64,000 bases of DNA from Paenibacillus sp. SYP-B4298 (GTDB taxonomy: Bacteria; Bacillota; Bacilli; Paenibacillales; Paenibacillaceae), in contig NZ_CP115484.1 of the NCBI RefSeq assembly GCF_027627475.1, positions 1,968,001-2,032,000 on the forward strand, read 5' to 3'. The stretch's first letter is position 1; the number at the start of each line of letters is the position of its first letter. Positions 50,651 to 59,418 of this stretch are shown one piece after another. The translations under genes and the position numbers were made by a program. The notes beneath the pieces are model-generated. The model was given only the letters and a program-made list of their open reading frames with translations, did not search any database and was not told where the DNA came from.

Positions 50651-51643
50651 ATGACGAAAATGGGGCGATTGACATTAGGAATGACTCTGTTGCTCATGCT
50701 GTCAACAGCAATGACGGCCTGTGGGTCGGGTACGAATGAGCCTGGGGAGGCTGTACCGACAAAGACAGAGCAGACCGAGCAGCAGGCACAAGGGGAATTG
50801 GAGGAGCCGGCAACCCGCATTGTGCAGGATGAATTCGGGGAGGTGACCATTCCGGTACATCCTCAGCGTATCGCAGGCATCTATCTGGAGGATTACTTGC
50901 TCGCGTTGGGGGTGAAGCCAATAGTACAGTGGTATCATCCGTACTGGGGAACTCAGGAGTATCTGAATCTCGATGCGCCGCTGTTTGATATTTCCGGGAG
51001 TCTAGAGGCCTTGCTGCAGCAGGCCCCGGATTTGATTCTAGTCGATGGTGCCGTGGATAAGGAGAAGTATGAGCTGTATTCCAAGATTGCGCCTACCTAT
51101 CGCCTCAAGGAAGAGGCGCTGAGTAGTACGAGGAATACCATAACGACGATTGCCGATGTGCTCGGTATTCCGGAGAAGGCGGAACACGTGCTGAACTCCT
51201 ATGAGCACAAGGTTAATGAGGGAAAGCAGAAGCTGCAACAGGCTGTGGGCCATGAGACTGTCGCCGTCGTTCGTATCAACATAGACGACAAGTCGCTAGC
51301 ATTGTTTGGAGTTCATAACAACTATACCGGGGTCATCTACAGTGAATTCGGGCTGAAGCCTGTACAGATGGTGGCCGATATGACGGATTATCAGATGATG
51401 CTGTCCGAGGAGGCAATCCCTGATCTGAATGCCGATCATCTGATTCTGTTCCCCTCTAACGGCGATTGGAGCACTGTAGACAGCCAGCAGGCCTTTGAGG
51501 TGCTCGACAATCCGTTGTGGAGATCGGTGCCAGCGGTGCAAAAGGGCAATGTGTACCGGTTTGAGCGCTCGCATTGGCAGAGCGGGCAGATTACGGCCAA
51601 CTCCATGAAGCTGGATGACCTGCTGCAGGCAATGGTGAAATAG
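50651..51643 (+). CDS. Ferric-siderophore ABC binding lipoprotein (FeuA-like)
   Basis: 330 residues. Lipobox TAMTAC (Cys about 24), then the helical-backbone family 8 binding fold: RIVQDEFGEVTIPVHPQRIA near residue 57, LEDYLLALGVKPI, WYHPYWGTQEY, and PDLILVDGAVD near residue 130. It binds an iron chelate outside the cell. No permease or ATPase genes accompany it; they must be elsewhere. The ligand domain is visibly related to the C-terminal domain of the next gene. Fur-regulated. Confidence 0.87.
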   Translation: MTKMGRLTLGMTLLLMLSTAMTACGSGTNEPGEAVPTKTEQTEQQAQGELEEPATRIVQDEFGEVTIPVHPQRIAGIYLEDYLLALGVKPIVQWYHPYWGTQEYLNLDAPLFDISGSLEALLQQAPDLILVDGAVDKEKYELYSKIAPTYRLKEEALSSTRNTITTIADVLGIPEKAEHVLNSYEHKVNEGKQKLQQAVGHETVAVVRINIDDKSLALFGVHNNYTGVIYSEFGLKPVQMVADMTDYQMMLSEEAIPDLNADHLILFPSNGDWSTVDSQQAFEVLDNPLWRSVPAVQKGNVYRFERSHWQSGQITANSMKLDDLLQAMVK

Positions 51644-51704
51644 TCTTGCCTGGGCTTTCCTTCAAGAGGCGATAGGATCATCATGAATGAGTGGGGTGGA
51701 TCGC

Positions 51705-53267
51705 ATGCCGCTAGCCTATTCGCTGACGGATATTACACGGATTCAACAGCCAGCACAGGAAATCGGCCCGGCCGTATCCTATGCACAGCATACCTTGTTC
51801 ATTGCTGCAGAGGGCTGGGGCAGTCTAGCGGCCGATGAATTGCGCTGGCAGTTGACCCAGGGCCGGGGATTTTATCTGGAGCCTGGAGCGGTGCATAAGC
51901 TGGAGGCCGGAGAAGAAGGGCTGAGCTATTACAGGATTCGCTTCGAGGTGATGGGAAAAAGCGCGAAGCAGTCGCGCCTGCCCGCCGGAGCTGTCCTGCT
52001 GCAGCCAGGTCCCATCTCATGTCATCCCTACTCGCAATGCATGCTGCTGCTGGAGACGATCTGCGGTCATGTGGATGTTGGTGGACAACTGGAGGCTTTT
52101 CATAATCATATTCGCTTTCAGGAGCTGCTGTTGTTCCTTTTTCAACAAAATGCAAGGCAGCAAGAGGGACGTGTTGAGCATGAGGCAGTGGAGAGGACGA
52201 TACGCTATATAGCAGATCATTACAACGAGCCACTCACTGTGGATCAGCTTGCGGGAAGAGCTGGCGTAAGCAGATGGCGCTATTCCCAGTTGTTCAAGGA
52301 GCTGACAGGGCATATTCCGCTCGAATATATTAATGCAATCCGTCTTGAGCATGCACAGCATCTGCTCATTCTCACCGAGGACAGGCTATGCGACATTGCT
52401 CAGGCTGTCGGCTATAGCAACGAGTATTACTTTAACCGACGCTTTAAGCAGGCGATGGGGATTTCACCAGGCCAATACAGGCGCAGGCAGCATACATATT
52501 CGCGCATTTTTGCGCCTTTTCTAGAGGACTACCTGGTGGCGCTGGGGATTATGCCGATCGCGCAGATGTACCATGCGCAGTGGGGGCGGCAGGATTATCT
52601 TGGCCTGAGACAGGTGCCGCAGATCGATATTGCCACGATGGAGTCGAAGAAGCTGAAGCGGCTGCAGCCGGACTTCATCGTGCTCGATGCCGGCTGTCAG
52701 CGTTGGCAACTGGAGCGCTACAAGGAGGTAGCTCCCGTGTTCAAGCTGCCATACCTCGGTGAGGATTGGCGCGCGACGCTGCGCATGATCGCAGCCATCT
52801 TCGGTAGACAAGCCCAGGCGCAAAACGTTATTGAGCGGTATGAACGCAAGGCGGAAGAGGCCCGTAAGCTGTTAGCGGAGCGTGCCCCGGGCATAAGCGT
52901 TGCCTGCTTGCGTATCTCTGCCTGCGTTGTCTGCCTGTATGGGGGGCAGAGTCTTGGCTATACCGGAACCGTATTGCACACTGACCTCGGCTTGCGTATT
53001 CCCGAGAGTGTACAGCGCCTGACCGAGGGGAAGCGAATGGTCGAGTTGGATGAGCGGCAGTTGACCGAGATCGATGCGGACTATTTATTTGTCACCTTTG
53101 ATAAGCTGGAGGGGGAGGGACGGGAGCTGCTGTCCAGTCCGGTCTGGAGAGCAGTGCCGGCTGTCCGCGAAGGAAGGGTCAGGGAGGTGGATTTTCTCGC
53201 TTGGATGAGCTATGGTGTGCTGGCTCATCATCAGAAGATTAGAGATGTTGTGGAAACGCTCTGTTAG
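51705..53267 (+). CDS. btr: AraC regulator fused to an iron-siderophore binding-protein domain (Btr/YbbB-like)
   Basis: 520 residues from ATG 51705 (GGGGTGG six bases upstream); ATG 51687 is a possible longer start. Order: N-terminal cupin-like part (1-140), AraC double helix-turn-helix (about 155-255: LTVDQLAGRAGVSRWRYSQL, LCDIAQAVGYSNEYYFNRRF), then a substrate-binding domain from about 265 to the end (IFAPFLEDYLVALGIMPIAQ, PDFIVLDAG). Same design as Bacillus Btr, which binds ferric bacillibactin in the cytoplasm and activates its importer. Likely activates the preceding lipoprotein gene and distant importer genes. Symbol by architecture only. Confidence 0.83.
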   Translation: MPLAYSLTDITRIQQPAQEIGPAVSYAQHTLFIAAEGWGSLAADELRWQLTQGRGFYLEPGAVHKLEAGEEGLSYYRIRFEVMGKSAKQSRLPAGAVLLQPGPISCHPYSQCMLLLETICGHVDVGGQLEAFHNHIRFQELLLFLFQQNARQQEGRVEHEAVERTIRYIADHYNEPLTVDQLAGRAGVSRWRYSQLFKELTGHIPLEYINAIRLEHAQHLLILTEDRLCDIAQAVGYSNEYYFNRRFKQAMGISPGQYRRRQHTYSRIFAPFLEDYLVALGIMPIAQMYHAQWGRQDYLGLRQVPQIDIATMESKKLKRLQPDFIVLDAGCQRWQLERYKEVAPVFKLPYLGEDWRATLRMIAAIFGRQAQAQNVIERYERKAEEARKLLAERAPGISVACLRISACVVCLYGGQSLGYTGTVLHTDLGLRIPESVQRLTEGKRMVELDERQLTEIDADYLFVTFDKLEGEGRELLSSPVWRAVPAVREGRVREVDFLAWMSYGVLAHHQKIRDVVETLC

Positions 53268-53294
53268 TTGCAGGTGCAGCAGGAGCGATGGGAG

Positions 53295-53359
53295 AGCCTT
53301 TAGCGATGCTGTTGATGGCAGGCAAATGCCGTCTTTATTCAGTAAGCTGAAGGCTTTTT
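53295..53359 (+). terminator. Rho-independent terminator after the AraC fusion gene
   Basis: AGCCTTTAGC (53295-53304) pairs with GCTGAAGGCT (53346-53355), with GGCA/TGCC inside the loop, then TTTT. Confidence 0.6.
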
Positions 53360-53481
53360 GTGATGCATGTCACATCGCAACGCCAGGATTAAGGATAATA
53401 TAAAAATAAATCCACATAACCAAATTAATTTTTAGTACAATACGGTTAAGAAACAGACATATTCAGAAAGAAGGCGACCCT

Positions 53482-54762
53482 ATGAGATTCGATCTGTTAC
53501 ACCCGTCCGACCAGATATTGATGATGATGCAGCGCATATACAGCTATGGCATGACGACAACCTCAGGCGGCAACCTGTCGGTGCTGGACGAGAATGGCGA
53601 TATGTGGATTACGCCTGCCGGCATCGATAAGGGAGAGCTGACACGTCAGGACATGGTCTGCGTCAAGGCAGACGGCACGATCGTCGGCAAGCATAAGCCC
53701 TCCAGCGAGCATCCCTTCCATATGCTGGTGTACCGCAAGCGACCGGATCTGCGGGCTGTTGTGCACGCGCATCCTCCAGCGCTGGTGGCCTTCAGCATCG
53801 TCAGGCAGATTCCCAATGTGCATCTGCTGCCGAATGATCACCGCATCTGCGGCATGGTCGGGATGGCGGAATATGGTCTGCCGGGCAGCATGGAGCTGGG
53901 CGAGAAGATCGCTGCTGTATTCGCGGAGGGAATCGACACGGTTATGCTGGAGAATCATGGCGTTGTGGTAGGTGGAGCCGATCTGTTCCAGGCGTTTCAG
54001 CGCTTCGAGACGCTTGAATACTGCGCTCGCCTGGAAATTAAGGCACGCCGCATCGGTACCCCTGTCTCGCTGCAGCCTGCAGAGCTGGTGGAGAAGCGGG
54101 AGGAGCTGCAGGAGGAGTTCGTCCCCGGTACCTGCACGAGCGAGGAGCGGGAGGCGCGGCGCGAGATGTGCAAGCTGATTCATCGTTCCTATGACCAGCG
54201 GCTGTTCACCAGCACGCAGGGCACCTTCTCGCAGCGGCTTAGCGATGGCTCCTTCATCATTACACCATTCGATAGGGACCGCAAATATTTGGAGCCGGCC
54301 GACCTGGTGCGCATTCAGAATGGCAAGAAGGAGCAGGGCAAGACGCCAAGCCGCTCGGTGAGGTTTCACCAGTATATCTATGACACCCAGCCGCATGTCA
54401 ATTCGGTCATTATCGCGCATCCGCCGAACATTATGGCATTTGCGGTGACGAACGAGGAGTTCGATTCGCGTACTATCCCGGAGAGCTACATCCTGCTCCG
54501 CAATATTCCGAAGCTGCCGCATGGCGATCTCTACACGGCGCCAGCTTTGGCGGCGAAGCTGTTCCGCATGGATACGCCGATCGTTATCGCCGAGAATGAC
54601 TGTGTCATTGTTACAGGACAGACGCTCCTGAACACATTCGACCGCCTGGAGGTGGCAGAATATAGTGCGAAGGCCATCATCTCGGCACGGGCGCTCGGAG
54701 AGATTATTCATATGGAGCCAGCACGTATCGAGGAGATCGAAGAGGCTTTTCATTTGAAGTAG
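53482..54762 (+). CDS. Tandem class II aldolase/adducin-domain protein with a degenerate second domain
   Basis: 426 residues made of two class II aldolase domains (1-205 and about 215-420). The first has SGGNLSV near residue 29, the Glu in SSEHPFH near 74, HAHP near 92-95 and the metal His in LENHG near 155, so a zinc site appears complete. In the second the same places read SRSVRFH (no Glu), IAHPP (one His lost) and ENDC (His to Asp), so it has probably lost metal binding. Class II aldolases split sugar phosphates such as fuculose-1-P or epimerise ribulose-5-P. The fused form is about twice normal length. A TACAAT -10 lies at 53436. Monocistronic; substrate unknown. Confidence 0.82.
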   Translation: MRFDLLHPSDQILMMMQRIYSYGMTTTSGGNLSVLDENGDMWITPAGIDKGELTRQDMVCVKADGTIVGKHKPSSEHPFHMLVYRKRPDLRAVVHAHPPALVAFSIVRQIPNVHLLPNDHRICGMVGMAEYGLPGSMELGEKIAAVFAEGIDTVMLENHGVVVGGADLFQAFQRFETLEYCARLEIKARRIGTPVSLQPAELVEKREELQEEFVPGTCTSEEREARREMCKLIHRSYDQRLFTSTQGTFSQRLSDGSFIITPFDRDRKYLEPADLVRIQNGKKEQGKTPSRSVRFHQYIYDTQPHVNSVIIAHPPNIMAFAVTNEEFDSRTIPESYILLRNIPKLPHGDLYTAPALAAKLFRMDTPIVIAENDCVIVTGQTLLNTFDRLEVAEYSAKAIISARALGEIIHMEPARIEEIEEAFHLK

Positions 54763-54895
54763 GTTAGATATTGCCAGAGGTGCATTCCGGGCAAGGCGCT
54801 TGCTCGCAGACAGCTCCCATAGATTGCTATCAAGAATCCGTCTTAAAATGTAATATTATATGACATCTTGCCTGTTCAAGAAGCCGCTGGTGCTC

Positions 54896-54977
54896 TATAA
54901 TAGGAGCACATGCAGCATCTCAGGCCGTTTTTATGCTGGTCTGGAGAAGCTGTTCCCGTCTTGGGGACAGCTTTTTT
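54896..54977 (+). ncRNA. Orphan promoter-like TATAAT and terminator: possible short transcript
   Basis: TATAAT at 54896-54901 lacks a clear -35. AAGCTGTTCCC (54947-54957), loop GTCTT, GGGGACAGCTT (54963-54973) then TTTT is a good terminator. A roughly 70-base RNA is possible; otherwise the hairpin ends the aldolase transcript 185 bases after its stop. A 60-codon frame across the site has no ribosome site. Nothing else was recognised in 54763-55086. Confidence 0.4.
54947..54977 (+). terminator. Rho-independent terminator
   Basis: Eleven-pair stem with one G-U pair, five-base loop, T-run 54974-54977 after the TT of the stem. Confidence 0.75.
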
Positions 54978-55086
54978 GCCGTCTGTCGCGGGAGAGGGAC
55001 ATATCTAAAGATTCCATACCCAATCCAAAGATGACGGGATAGCGTCACCGCTGCAAACGGGATATGATGAACGCTCATTGCAATGA

Positions 55087-55100
55087 TGTAAGCGATTTAA
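55087..55100 (+). promoter_or_regulatory. Cre-like site ahead of the sensor kinase gene
   Basis: TGTAAGCGATTTAA matches the cre pattern TGNAARCGNWWWCA at all but one position, 45 bases before the kinase start. Would make the sensor-transporter unit subject to catabolite control. Confidence 0.45.
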
Positions 55101-55144
55101 TACGGAAGAGTCAACTATAGGACAGCCGCTTGGGGGATAGAACG

Positions 55145-56983
55145 ATGATGATCGACTGGATTAACGGACATTCACGAGAGATGAACCTGCGCTCCAAGCT
55201 GCTGCTGCTGTTCGTTGCGCTGACGCTGCTGCCTCTCGGGCTGCATGGTTTAGTTAACTACCGCCATTTCTCGCAGACGCTGGATCACAAGACCGAGCAA
55301 TTCACCATTGATATTGTGCGGCAGATTAATGCCAACTTGAACCGTCTGCTCAAGGACTATGAACGATTGTCCCTGATGCCGCTCTATGATCAGATCGTGC
55401 TAGGCATCCTCGCCAAATACAATGGGCCGATGGGCTCGGCAACCTGGGCGCAGTCCGATGATTACTTGAAGATGAAGCTGTACACCTCAGGGCAGGTGTA
55501 CGACCGCCCGGAGATTCGAGGCATTCACCTGATCAGCAACAGCGGCATCCTGTTCTCCAGCGTCGATTCACTGGCAATCGAGGCCGTCTGGGACAGCCGT
55601 CAGGATGAATGGTTCAGGGAGCTGGAGGGCTCGGATGGGCAGTGGCGGCTGCTCCCGCCGCATGAGCCGAGCTACTATCTGACCCGGCAGGAGGAGCCTT
55701 ATATTGCTATTGCCAGAGAGATTCGCGACCCCGGCACATTGTCGCGGCTCGGCTATATTGTCATCGATATGAAGCTGGAGGCATTCCGACAGGTGCTCTC
55801 CAACCTGAACTTCGAGCAGGACGCGAGCCTGATGATTGTCGACAGCCGGCAACGGCTGATGTTCGAGCGCATCTCCGCCGGTGGTCTATCCGCTTATGAA
55901 CGGTTGTTTCGAGATGGGCGACTGCAGGTTGACCCGGACAAGGGCAACCAGAAGCTGGTGCTGGACAGCAGGCAATACTTGTATGTGCAGCACCATTCGA
56001 GCTATTCCGGCCTGTCTGTTATTAGCCTGACGCCCATTGCTGTTATTCAGAAGGAGTCGCGAGCGATGGTCGCCTTCACGTTCTGGTTCGGCGTGCTATG
56101 TATGGCAGGTGTGGCTATTCTGGCAGCGATATTGGCCTACCGCATCACCCGCCCGCTCATTCGCCTGAAGCAGCATATGGTACGGGCGGAGCAGGGCGAT
56201 TTCGGCCAGCGTGTGACTGACTTCAGCAATGATGAATTCGGCCAACTGAGCCGCGGCTTTAACCGGATGATGGAGGAGATCAACAGGCTGTTTAACGAGG
56301 TGTTCATCCTGGGCATCCGTGAGAAGGAGGCTGAGTTGTCCGCGCTGCAGAGTCAGATCAATCCGCATTTTATCTATAACACATTGGAGTCCATCAATAT
56401 GATGGCGATCCGTCGCAAGCATGAGGAGGTGTCGGATATGGTCACGGCGCTCGGCAAGCTGCTCAGATACACGATTGATAAGGTAGATCGGCTTGTAATG
56501 CTGCATGAGGAGATCGCCTTCGTCGATTCCTACGTGCGTATCCAGCAGGTTCGCTATGCAGGCAAGCTGCAGGTTATCTATGACATTGATGATGCGGTGA
56601 AGCACTATCCCATTCCGAAGCTGATTCTGCAGCCACTGGTGGAGAACGCGCTCTACCATGGGCTGGAAGGGCAGGAGGAACGGGAGGAGCCGGGCGTCAT
56701 CTGGGTGTCGGCGCTCCAGTTCGAGGATGAGCTGCTGCTAACCGTTCGGGATAATGGCAAAGGCTTGAGCGAGCAGGAGATTGATGTGCTGAATGCCGCA
56801 ATCGGCTTACAGCCCAGCTACGAATCATTGCAAGCAAATCATGAGGATAAGCTGGGCCTGAACAATATCTGTCAGCGCATCCGGCTAATCTATGGCGAGC
56901 GCGGCAGTCTCAGTGTGGACGGGAGCCCTGGGCAGGGGCTGGCGGTGACGATTACGATTCCAATTCATGCAAATGGGAGATGA
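55145..56983 (+). CDS. YesM-type sensor histidine kinase
   Basis: 612 residues from ATG 55145 (GGGGGAT six bases upstream). Membrane helix 1 at about 14-38, an outside Cache-like domain, helix 2 at about 307-334, HAMP to about 388, then the His_kinase block with the phospho-accepting His near 406 (INPHFIYNTLESINMM), and an ATP domain with LVENALYHGLE, RDNGKGL and LGLNNICQRI. Senses an extracellular sugar or its binding protein and phosphorylates the YesN-type regulator encoded four bases downstream. The following ABC genes are the probable target. Confidence 0.88.
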   Translation: MMIDWINGHSREMNLRSKLLLLFVALTLLPLGLHGLVNYRHFSQTLDHKTEQFTIDIVRQINANLNRLLKDYERLSLMPLYDQIVLGILAKYNGPMGSATWAQSDDYLKMKLYTSGQVYDRPEIRGIHLISNSGILFSSVDSLAIEAVWDSRQDEWFRELEGSDGQWRLLPPHEPSYYLTRQEEPYIAIAREIRDPGTLSRLGYIVIDMKLEAFRQVLSNLNFEQDASLMIVDSRQRLMFERISAGGLSAYERLFRDGRLQVDPDKGNQKLVLDSRQYLYVQHHSSYSGLSVISLTPIAVIQKESRAMVAFTFWFGVLCMAGVAILAAILAYRITRPLIRLKQHMVRAEQGDFGQRVTDFSNDEFGQLSRGFNRMMEEINRLFNEVFILGIREKEAELSALQSQINPHFIYNTLESINMMAIRRKHEEVSDMVTALGKLLRYTIDKVDRLVMLHEEIAFVDSYVRIQQVRYAGKLQVIYDIDDAVKHYPIPKLILQPLVENALYHGLEGQEEREEPGVIWVSALQFEDELLLTVRDNGKGLSEQEIDVLNAAIGLQPSYESLQANHEDKLGLNNICQRIRLIYGERGSLSVDGSPGQGLAVTITIPIHANGR

Positions 56984-56987
56984 GCAT

Positions 56988-57773
56988 ATGTACAAGGTGG
57001 TGCTGGTAGAGGATGAACGGGTTATCCGCCAAGGCTTGCGGGAGCTGATCGGTCAAGCGGTGCCGCAATTTGCGGTGACGGGGGAGGCGGCGAGCGGAGT
57101 GGAGGCGCTGGAATATCTGAAATGCGAGGTGCCGGACCTGCTGATTACCGACATTCGGATGCGGGAGATGGACGGGCTGACGATGGTGTCGCGGGTGCGC
57201 GAAATGTATCCTGAGCTGCCGATTATGATCATCAGCGGCTACGGAGAGTTCGAATATGCGCGGCGGGCGATTGAATACGGGGTGAGCCATTTCCTGCTCA
57301 AGCCGATCGAACGTCATGAGTTTGTTGCCGCAGTACACAAGATTCAGCACCAGCTCGACCGCAAATACGGCATTGTCGAGCGCCAGCCAGAGACGATGGA
57401 CAGCGAGGCCAGCGGCAAGGAGGCTCGCAGGCTCATCCGCGACATTAAGGAGTATGTGAAGCTTCACCTGGATGGCGATCTGCGCCTGCAGACGGTGGCG
57501 GAGGTCGTCCACCTGAATGCGACCTATCTGAGTCAATTGTTCAAGAGCGAGACTGGCGTCAACTACTCGGAATATATCGCGGACGCGCGCATGGAGCGGG
57601 CACGCTGGCTGCTGGCGCATACCCGGCTCAAAATTTATGACGTCGCGCGTCTCTCCGGCCATCAGAGCCCCAAGCACTTCATGCTGGTCTTCAAGCAGCA
57701 GAACGGGATGACAGCAGGCGAGTATCGCGAGCGCTTCAGCTTGCCTGAGCAGGCAGAGGGCAATAGGGAATAG
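56988..57773 (+). CDS. YesN-type response regulator with AraC DNA-binding domain
   Basis: 261 residues from ATG 56988, with GGGAGATGAG just upstream at the end of the kinase gene. Receiver domain 1-120: VVLVEDERVIRQGL, phospho-Asp near 55 in LLITDIRMREMDG, KPIERHEF near 107 with the conserved Lys. AraC helix-turn-helix pair from about 160 (LQTVAEVVHLNATYLSQLFK; IYDVARLSGHQSPKHFMLVF). Probably activates the binding-protein/permease genes that start at 57935, whose promoter has TATACT (57875-57880) without a -35, as expected for an activated promoter. Confidence 0.88.
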   Translation: MYKVVLVEDERVIRQGLRELIGQAVPQFAVTGEAASGVEALEYLKCEVPDLLITDIRMREMDGLTMVSRVREMYPELPIMIISGYGEFEYARRAIEYGVSHFLLKPIERHEFVAAVHKIQHQLDRKYGIVERQPETMDSEASGKEARRLIRDIKEYVKLHLDGDLRLQTVAEVVHLNATYLSQLFKSETGVNYSEYIADARMERARWLLAHTRLKIYDVARLSGHQSPKHFMLVFKQQNGMTAGEYRERFSLPEQAEGNRE

Positions 57774-57934
57774 CGGACTTCGCATCATGGGGGTTGGAGC
57801 TTATTCGTTCAATGTATAAAGATTGCGTACCAATTCTTGAAATGGCGTGATTTAAGGACGCAAGGCCGCTGGGCTATACTCAAATGGCAAGCGATACAGC
57901 ATCGCTAGCGACATAGCGGATAAGGGGGATTCAT

Positions 57935-59239
57935 ATGAGAAAGGCAGCTTGGACAGCTATTCTGGCATTTCTGCTTGTGGCCGCGGTCGGCTGCAGCAGC
58001 AACTCAGGCAGCGGCGGTGCTCCGCAAGGCGGGCAGGAGGGCACGGATCAAGGCGAACAGGTCGAGCTGAAGTTCATGATGTGGGGCAATCAGGCGCACA
58101 TGGATGTGTACAATAAGCTGATCGCAGACTTTACCAAGGATAATCCGGGCATCAAGGTGACGATGGAATCAGTGCCATTCGCGGAATATCAGCAGAAAGT
58201 TTCGGTGCTCGCCGCCGGTCGCTCACTCCCGGATATTGCCTGGGTGTCGGAGCGAATGCTGCCGCAATTCAAGGCGAACGGCATCTTGGCAGATGTATCC
58301 GAGTTCAAGGAGGATGCGTCCTTCAAGCTGGAGGACTACATTCCGAGCACGCTCGATCTGTTCCGTGATGGCGATCAGTTGCTAGGCTTGCCGTTCTCGA
58401 CGCCGCCGGTCGTCATGTTCTACAACAAGACGCTGTTCGATGCGGCCGGGCTGACCGATCCGAATACATTGGCAGCCGCAGGACAATGGACGTGGGCGAA
58501 GTTCGAGGAGACGGCGAAGACCCTCTCCAATAAGAATGCCGCGAATCGCGTCTATGGGGCGAACTTCTTCCGCGACTGGAAGACATGGGCCATCCTGTCC
58601 TCCTATTCCTGGTCGTTCGGCAGCGGGCCGTTCAATGATGAGATGACGAAGTTTACTTGGAATGACGCCTATGGTGTGGAGACGTTCGAGATGCTGGAGC
58701 GAATGATGTTCACCGACGAATCCCACCCCAAGGCAGGAGAACAGATCAGCTTCGACGCCGGGAATGTAGGGATGTTCTTTGATAATTATTCTTACGTCTC
58801 CAAGGCGCGCGAGATTACAGGCTTTGAATGGAGCATCGCGCCGATGCCGGCTGGCGCCAAGGGCAGTGTCTCGATGCTCGGTCAAGCTGGATATACACTG
58901 TTCAAGGACAGCAAGCATCCTGAGGAAGCGAAGAAGCTGCTGAAATATTTCGCCAGCGAGCAAGGGATTCAGGCGACCGCGACTTATTTCGTGCCGCCGC
59001 GCACCTCAGTGCTCAATTCGGATGTGTTCCTGAACCAGCCGAACAACCCGAGCAAGGAGCATATCATTCAGGCGGTTATCGATGAAATGCCAAAGTCGCG
59101 CATCCTACCAGGTCACATCCGCTGGCAGGACATTGACAATGCGATTCTGCAAGGCTTCGATCGACTGTTCGGGCGTGTCGCTGCGCCGAAGGATAATTTG
59201 CGGCAGATCGAACAAGACTTGAGCGGGATTTTTGAATAA
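57935..59239 (+). CDS. Sugar-binding ABC lipoprotein (family 1)
   Basis: 434 residues, ATG 57935 after AAGGGGGATTC. Lipobox AAVGC (Cys about 20), Ser/Gly linker, then a typical CUT1 binding fold: VELKFMMWGNQAHMDVYNKL, DFTKDNPGIKVTME, LPDIAWVSERMLPQF and PPVVMFYNKTLFDAAGL. Not closely similar to the 19072/25671 pair. First gene of a unit with a TIM-barrel protein, two permeases and an FAD oxidoreductase. Ligand unknown. The gap to the next gene (about 180 bases) holds no clear terminator. Confidence 0.87.
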   Translation: MRKAAWTAILAFLLVAAVGCSSNSGSGGAPQGGQEGTDQGEQVELKFMMWGNQAHMDVYNKLIADFTKDNPGIKVTMESVPFAEYQQKVSVLAAGRSLPDIAWVSERMLPQFKANGILADVSEFKEDASFKLEDYIPSTLDLFRDGDQLLGLPFSTPPVVMFYNKTLFDAAGLTDPNTLAAAGQWTWAKFEETAKTLSNKNAANRVYGANFFRDWKTWAILSSYSWSFGSGPFNDEMTKFTWNDAYGVETFEMLERMMFTDESHPKAGEQISFDAGNVGMFFDNYSYVSKAREITGFEWSIAPMPAGAKGSVSMLGQAGYTLFKDSKHPEEAKKLLKYFASEQGIQATATYFVPPRTSVLNSDVFLNQPNNPSKEHIIQAVIDEMPKSRILPGHIRWQDIDNAILQGFDRLFGRVAAPKDNLRQIEQDLSGIFE

Positions 59240-59418
59240 GCAATACGGGTGACGTTACCTGGCGTGCAGAGCAGCGGTGTGCTGCTCTGTAGACATCCGT
59301 CAGGGGGAGGAGCAGGCGTGATGGCTCGCACAGCGGACTATCTGCCGACCTCCCGCGTTGCTTGAACCCGCCTATGCTGGCGAGGAGCAAGAAGATACCG
59401 ATAACGGAGGGAACTATA

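Noticed and set aside
53563-54753. 396-codon minus-strand frame inside the aldolase gene
   Set aside because: Antisense shadow of the double aldolase; no ribosome site and no family signature.
54840-54980. T-box or other riboswitch before the sensor kinase
   Set aside because: No conserved T-box or specifier pattern; only a plain terminator hairpin was seen.
54860-55042. 60-codon frame across the terminator at 54947-54977
   Set aside because: Interrupted in function by a strong terminator and no ribosome site; more likely non-coding.
56952-57788. 278-codon minus-strand frame over the response regulator gene
   Set aside because: Antisense shadow in high-GC DNA; the YesN-type protein on the plus strand has all expected motifs.
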